46,270 nt of DNA from Actinomycetota bacterium (lineage in GTDB: Bacteria; Actinomycetota; Acidimicrobiia; Acidimicrobiales; GCA-2861595), in the NCBI GenBank assembly GCA_002861595.1, contig PJQG01000076.1:28276-74545 (forward strand), in the 5' to 3' direction. A program made the translations under genes and the position numbers. Below are positions 45,123 to 46,270 of the stretch, piece after piece. How positions within the stretch are numbered: the stretch's first letter is position 1; every line of letters begins with the position of its first letter. The notes under the pieces were generated by a model. The model was not told the DNA's origin and ran no database searches. It saw nothing but the letters and a program-made list of their open reading frames with translations.

Positions 45123-45620
45123 GTGCTGGGCACCAAGGTATGGCGTCGGTTGCTGGGCGTCTGCGATCGCACGGTGATCGAGCGGGTCGAGTTCGACGAG
45201 GACGAGGATGCCGTGGTTGCGCATGTGCGGCCCCAGCGGCTACGGAAGCGGCGGTGCGGCCGGTGCGGGAAGAGGGCGCCCGGCTATGACCAGGGCGAAG
45301 GGCGGCGGCGATGGCGGTCGCTGGACCTCGGCGAGGTGCGCTCGTTCGTCGAGTCTGACGCCCCGAGGGTCAACTGCGCCGAGCACGGGCCGACGGTGAT
45401 CCAGGTCCCGTGGGCGCGGCACGCGGCCGGGCACACCCGGGCCTTCGACGACACCGTGGCCTGGCTGGCAGTGCACACCTCCAAGACGGCCGTCGTCGAG
45501 CTGCTGCGCATCGCGTGGGCGACAGTGGGCGCCATCGTGGCCCGGGTTGTCGACGAGGCGAGAGCCGCAGTCGATCCCTTCGACGGGCTGCGCCGGATCG
45601 GGATCGACGAGATCTCTCCT
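45123..45620 (+). pseudogene. ISL3-family transposase, N-terminal part, interrupted
   Basis: First 166 codons of an ISL3-type transposase with a strong SD (AGGAGG) before the GTG. It has the N-terminal zinc ribbon (CGRCGKRAPGYDQGEGRRRWRSLDLG...CAEHG), a helical HTH region (TSKTAVVELLRIAWATVGAIVARVVDEAR) and the first catalytic Asp in GLRRIGIDEIS. Exactly there family similarity stops, and the following DNA begins GTGCGCC like a group II intron. The frame happens to stay open to 46001 but encodes only low-quality sequence. Unless the intron is spliced, the gene is dead. Confidence 0.8.
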
Positions 45621-46270
45621 GTGCGCCACGAGGCGCTGTGTGTCCATGCGGGTGAGAGGCCCGCCGCCGGTCGTCGCAGCGACTGGGTTGAAGCTGAGGG
45701 CAGGCCGAACCTCCGGTTCGGGGGTGAGGCTGGGAGCAGCCCTGACAACGTAGGGGCGGGCCGGCACCACCAGACGGCCCGTGCCCGCAAGCGAAGACGG
45801 AGAGGTGCAAGGAAACTGAACCAGTGGTCGAAGCCCCGTGAGTCGTCAGCGACCTGTCGAACCTGGTGGATGGGTCGCGCCGTGGTGCTGGGGTGGGCTG
45901 TAGCTGATGCCCCTCCTCTCTCGTCGTCTACAGGAGATGGGCGGCGGGAGGCTCGGGTCAAGACTGCGATCCGCGGTCCGGGCGTTGCCACCGGGGTATA
46001 GCTGGGCGCCGATCCCGTCGTAGTGGACATCAGTGAACGTGGGAAGCGGCCCGGTGTCGCCCTTCCCGGCCGGCAGCCCGCCGGTCGGCGGGCAGGCGCG
46101 ACGCCCGCTGTTGGCGCCGGGTCGTGGCGGAGTCGTCGTAGTACTCCGAGGCCGGGAAAGCCCGCCACATGGGGAAGGGCGACAGCGTGACGAGCAGCAT
46201 CGATGCTGGCGAGGAGGTCGTCGTTGAATAGCGGCGCGTCGTGGCCGACGCTGGCAACAGCCGAGGCTCG
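45621..46270 (+). mobile_element. 5' portion of a group II intron, truncated by the window end
   Basis: Starts with GTGCG at 45621, the conserved group II 5' end. It contains structured segments resembling domain I of bacterial introns (GCGGGTGAGAGGCCCGC; GAAGCTGAGGGCAGGCC; AAGCGAAGACGG) and, near 46139-46190, GTACTCCGAGG..GGGAAAGCCCGCCACATGGGGAAGG, as found just before intron-encoded proteins. The distance from the 5' end to the candidate reverse-transcriptase start (582 bases) is normal. I identify it by recalled sequence pattern, without a structure model; domains V and VI lie outside the window. Confidence 0.72.
46203..46270 (+). CDS. Start of group II intron-encoded protein (partial)
   Basis: ATG 46203 opens a frame MLARRSSLNSGASWPTLATAEA that runs off the window. 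GASWP...AEA resembles the N-terminus of bacterial group II reverse transcriptase/maturases, which begin shortly before the WP..AE motif. Only 22 codons are visible, so this is a tentative call resting on the intron context. Confidence 0.45.
   Translation, partial: MLARRSSLNSGASWPTLATAEA

Noticed and set aside
45621-46001. Open frame continuing the ISL3 transposase to 46001
   Set aside because: Family similarity ends at codon 166 and the rest reads as Arg/Gly-rich non-protein sequence overlapping intron-like RNA features.

Overview
The window is very GC-rich chromosomal DNA from an actinobacterium. I think an Acidimicrobiia-like lineage is most likely, but that is inference and no 16S or ribosomal marker is present. 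The evidence is the dense GTG/TTG starts, a DUF222/HNH endonuclease, a mycobacterial-type SerC, a LAXTG (sortase-E-type) surface protein, a DUF3105 protein and an IclR regulator divergent from leuCD. Many start codons lie 6-9 bases after a TANNNT -10 box, which suggests widespread leaderless transcription.

Layout. Bases 1-3236 hold gatC (5' cut off), gatA and gatB for the tRNA-dependent amidotransferase. Bases 3233-7972 hold a lipoprotein, a LAXTG surface protein with Gln/Gly-rich repeats, and a cytoplasmic histidine kinase with two LuxR-type response regulators. Bases 8090-16775 carry ilvD, a reverse-strand group (DUF222/HNH protein, two exported proteins, an SGNH lipoprotein) and ilvB-ilvN-ilvC. 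Bases 16879-22551 hold an AbiEi/DUF559-type gene, serC, an aspC-like aminotransferase, a DUF3105 protein and serA. Bases 22582-36017 hold leuA, leuC-leuD with a divergent IclR regulator, leuB, ilvE and cimA, interspersed with a rhomboid protease, greA, hydrolases and small unknown genes. Bases 36023-39779 hold an unknown gene, an epoxide-hydrolase-like protein, gltX and a DUF218 protein. After that comes accessory DNA: tRNA-Gln(CUG), a decayed iron-siderophore uptake locus, a small membrane protein, and tRNA-Glu(CUC) followed by a tyrosine integrase and an excisionase-like gene. The window ends in an ISL3-type transposase interrupted by what looks like the 5' part of a group II intron.

How the genes work together. 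The window encodes a near-complete route from pyruvate to valine, leucine and isoleucine. CimA replaces threonine deaminase as the isoleucine entry, and LeuCD and LeuB are shared between leucine and citramalate metabolism. SerA and SerC supply serine. ilvB, leuA and leuB are each preceded by a short leader peptide rich in the end-product amino acids (LVLI, LLL, VAII). In each, a hairpin starts at or next to the leader stop codon and a terminator follows: three separate transcription attenuators of one design, apparently with leaderless leader peptides. GatCAB, GltX and the tRNA-Gln/tRNA-Glu genes fit the indirect Gln-tRNA pathway.

The most unusual signal is a GC-rich palindromic repeat of about 45-65 bp. 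It lies in frame inside protein ends at tight gene junctions: the GatB N-terminus (tandem, 72-bp period), the LeuC C-terminus and the CimA N-terminus (tandem, 75-bp period). It resembles, in principle, the coding palindromic elements of Rickettsia.
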